Positions 49,684-51,410 of a DNA stretch of 51,410 nucleotides are shown one piece after another. This DNA is from Candidatus Parcubacteria bacterium (GTDB taxonomy: Bacteria > Patescibacteriota > Minisyncoccia > SURF-38). Below the pieces are notes generated by a model. That model had not been told where the DNA came from and did no database searches. It saw nothing but the letters and a program-made list of their open reading frames with translations. The stretch covers positions 68,654 through 120,063 of the forward strand of contig QZJN01000003.1 of assembly GCA_003599335.1 (NCBI GenBank), read 5' to 3'. Each line of letters starts with the position of its first letter. The first letter of the stretch is position 1. A program made the position numbers and the translations under genes.

Positions 49684-51410
49684 ATGAGGAAATTAACTTC
49701 GGGAAATAAAACTCCTCCATTGTTGGGGGTTTGGATGCGTTTTGCCTTTGCGGCGCTACTTTGCGCATCGCTATTAACTTTCAGCGGTGCTTTTTATTTT
49801 CTGAATTCAAACAGCGCTTTAGCAGCAACCCCGGTGATTTTGAATTATCAGGGCAGGCTTGCTGATTCTGGGGGAAATTTACTTGGTGGTTCTGGAACAA
49901 ATTACAATTTTAGGTTTTCAATTTACGATGCCTCAACAAGCGGCACGAGATTGTGGCCATCAGCAACTCCTTCGACAATGACGGTTCAGGTTAAAGACGG
50001 GGTGTTCAATGTCGGTATAGGAGATACAACTGCTTCCGGAGACGCACTAACCGTTGATGTTTTTGATAACGATCCAATTTATCTTCAGGTTGAAGTTTTT
50101 AATACAGGGACAAGTCTTTTTGAAGCGTTTACTCCAAGACAGCGAATTATAGCCGGGGGATTCGCCATCCGCGCCGCAACGGTTGATAATTTAACCATTA
50201 CAACATCCTCTGACTATACCTTTAACGTCATCAACAATAGTTCTGCCAGGGCTAATTTACAAGTTGAAGGGCAATTAAGGGTTGGCAATTATAGTTCTTG
50301 CGCGGCCCAGAGTGCTCTTGGCGGTGGCTCACTTTGTTATGATACATCAAATGGAAATCTTTTTATTTTTAACAGCGTATCTTCAAGTTGGGTTTCTTTG
50401 GGCGGAGGCGGCGGAGGAAGCAGCACTTTGCAGAACGCATATGATTTGGGAAATGTCATCAACACAACTTCATCGCGTGATATACTTTTCACTTTGCAAA
50501 ATACCGCAACGGATTCCAACTTCATTGTTGACATTGAATCAGGCTCAACCGGTTTTATAGATTTTCGTTCTGCAGGTTCAACAGCTTTTAAAGTTCAATC
50601 AAGTGTTATAACAGCTTCGCAAAATTTTGACGCTGTCGCAGGCCTCGATGTTACCGGGGCAGCTTTCACGGTCGGCGGTTCAAATTTTCAAGTTGCAACA
50701 ACAGGAGCAGTTACTTTAGCTGGGCCAATAACAGGAACAAGCGCCCTAACAATTCAATCTGCATCGGGAAATAATTTGATTTTAATCGGTGGCGGATCTG
50801 GAATTGTTAATATTTCTGATGATGCAAGTATTTCAGGAAATGCTACCGTTTCCGGAATTTTTGTCGTTTCCGGTAACACCACATTAGCAAATGCAACAGC
50901 TTCAAATCTTGGCATAACAACAAATGCCAATATTGGCGGGGCTTTTTCAGTAGTAGGTAATACTTCACTAACGACCCTTTCTTTCTCAAACGCCACAGGC
51001 ACAAACCTTGGTTTAACAGGTTCGGCCAACCTAGGAGGAACCCTTTCTGTCGTTGGTAGTAGCGCGTTTACCAATGCAACTGCTTCAAATTTAGGCGTTA
51101 CCGGCAATGCCAATATTTCTGGATTATTCTCGGTAGTAGGCACAACATCATTCACTAATGCTTCGGGATCTGGGGTTTCTAATATTTGGACCTCTAATGC
51201 TTCAACTACAAATTTAACAATCAGGGGTTTGACAGGCTCAACTCAGTGTTTGCAGGTTAACTCAAGCGGCAATGTTTTTGGGACCGGCGTTGCTTGCGGT
51301 TCTACTTCTTCCGGAGCTCCAACCGACGCCACCTACGTAACCTTAACTTCCAACGCCACGTTATCGGCCGAAAGATTACTGACCGGTTCGGCCAACGTCA
51401 CAATCACGGA
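49684..51410 (+). CDS. Large secreted surface protein with tandem repeats (3' end outside window)
   Basis: The frame is open from ATG 49684 to the right edge, 575 codons so far. The N-terminus has a signal peptide: basic start, hydrophobic core (FAFAALLCASLLTFSG) and a likely cut after SALA. Next comes a domain of the type ILNYQGRLADSGGNLL followed by YNFRFSIYDA, common at the start of very large CPR surface proteins. Then there is a Gly/Ser-rich linker and, from about 50848, repeats of 28-33 residues with the frame SVVGxTSxTNATASNLGxTGNANI. These form a beta-rich fibre, rich in Ser, Thr, Asn and Gly. The segment TQCLQVNSSGNVFGTG (about 51244-51291) is a recurring joint in such proteins. Probable role: attachment to host or surfaces (inference). 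Confidence 0.85.
   Translation, partial: MRKLTSGNKTPPLLGVWMRFAFAALLCASLLTFSGAFYFLNSNSALAATPVILNYQGRLADSGGNLLGGSGTNYNFRFSIYDASTSGTRLWPSATPSTMTVQVKDGVFNVGIGDTTASGDALTVDVFDNDPIYLQVEVFNTGTSLFEAFTPRQRIIAGGFAIRAATVDNLTITTSSDYTFNVINNSSARANLQVEGQLRVGNYSSCAAQSALGGGSLCYDTSNGNLFIFNSVSSSWVSLGGGGGGSSTLQNAYDLGNVINTTSSRDILFTLQNTATDSNFIVDIESGSTGFIDFRSAGSTAFKVQSSVITASQNFDAVAGLDVTGAAFTVGGSNFQVATTGAVTLAGPITGTSALTIQSASGNNLILIGGGSGIVNISDDASISGNATVSGIFVVSGNTTLANATASNLGITTNANIGGAFSVVGNTSLTTLSFSNATGTNLGLTGSANLGGTLSVVGSSAFTNATASNLGVTGNANISGLFSVVGTTSFTNASGSGVSNIWTSNASTTNLTIRGLTGSTQCLQVNSSGNVFGTGVACGSTSSGAPTDATYVTLTSNATLSAERLLTGSANVTIT
50848..51171 (+). repeat. Degenerate tandem repeats in the surface protein gene
   Basis: Four consecutive units begin at about 50848, 50935, 51034 and 51118 (spacings 87, 99 and 84 bp, in frame). 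Each encodes a GxF/LSVVGxT strand, a TNATASN turn and an LGxTGNANI strand. Third-base differences between the copies suggest old duplication with protein-level selection. Confidence 0.75.

Noticed and set aside
50337..51155. ORFs on the minus strand and in another frame within the surface-protein gene
   Set aside because: The plus frame from 49684 is open throughout with a signal peptide and in-frame repeats; the others arise from repetitive codons.
1..51410. Insertion sequences, prophage, CRISPR arrays, rRNA genes or a replication origin
   Set aside because: No transposase, integrase, phage, Cas or rRNA sequence seen; a single DnaA box is not an origin.

Overview
The window reads as a piece of a small, streamlined bacterial genome of the Candidate Phyla Radiation (Patescibacteria), most like Parcubacteria. 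This placement is inference from several traits. The ribosomal-protein cluster goes directly from S5 to L15 with no L30 gene. Almost no gene has a Shine-Dalgarno sequence, and many operon-leading genes have a TATAAT-type box only 7-12 nt before the ATG. The genes are tightly packed with 1-4 bp stop/start overlaps. A very long secreted protein with tandem Ser/Thr/Asn-rich repeats starts at the right end. Coding sequence is AT-rich (hand counts near 37-42% GC). RF2 carries an in-frame TGA at a +1 frameshift site, so TGA is a stop codon and the Gly-TGA code of Gracilibacteria/Absconditabacteria is excluded.

Layout: 1-647 is the 3' end of ftsA. 888-3701 is a B12-dependent ribonucleotide reductase. 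3767-4348 is a compact, GC-shifted single-gene cassette of unknown function with its own promoter, palindromes, strong ribosome binding site and terminator. 4391-6695 is a ComEC channel and its metallo-beta-lactamase domain as two separate genes, followed by ndk. 7350-7550 holds a promoter, a long rod-like RNA and a terminator, a candidate 6S-like RNA. Facing it on the minus strand are rpmB and tRNA-Pro. A site-2 protease gene follows.

8610-23972 is the translation core: str operon (rpsL, rpsG, fusA, a small ORF, tuf, rpsJ), then S10-spc (rplC to secY). Long leaders ending in terminator-like hairpins sit just before rpsL and rplC. adk and map follow a terminator, but the usual infA-rpsM-rpoA segment is absent. 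25474-33508 carries ruvX, a membrane-anchored protein, a glycosyltransferase, galT, dedA, tpiA, pgk, a receiver-domain protein lacking its phospho-acceptor Asp, recJ and an RNase H. The RNase P RNA and its terminator follow.

34186-43843 is a cell envelope, division and translation block: a small unknown gene, murJ, lepA, a 36-aa membrane peptide on the minus strand, a DivIC/FtsL-like protein, tRNA-Gly, tRNA-Thr, prfB, ftsE, ftsX, a NAD kinase, tRNA-Gln, a VanY-like peptidase and an alpha/beta hydrolase. 43970-44662 (minus) is a lone flavin reductase-like gene. 44702-49464 is a carbohydrate locus: GH1 glycosidase, EamA transporter, membrane-anchored glycosidase-like protein, ROK sugar kinase, glycosyltransferase. 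The window ends inside the repeat-containing surface protein. I see no insertion sequence, CRISPR array, prophage or rRNA gene. The most interesting items are the rod-shaped RNA at 7384-7516, the cassette at 3767-4348, the ribosomal leaders, the pseudo-receiver and the 36-aa peptide.
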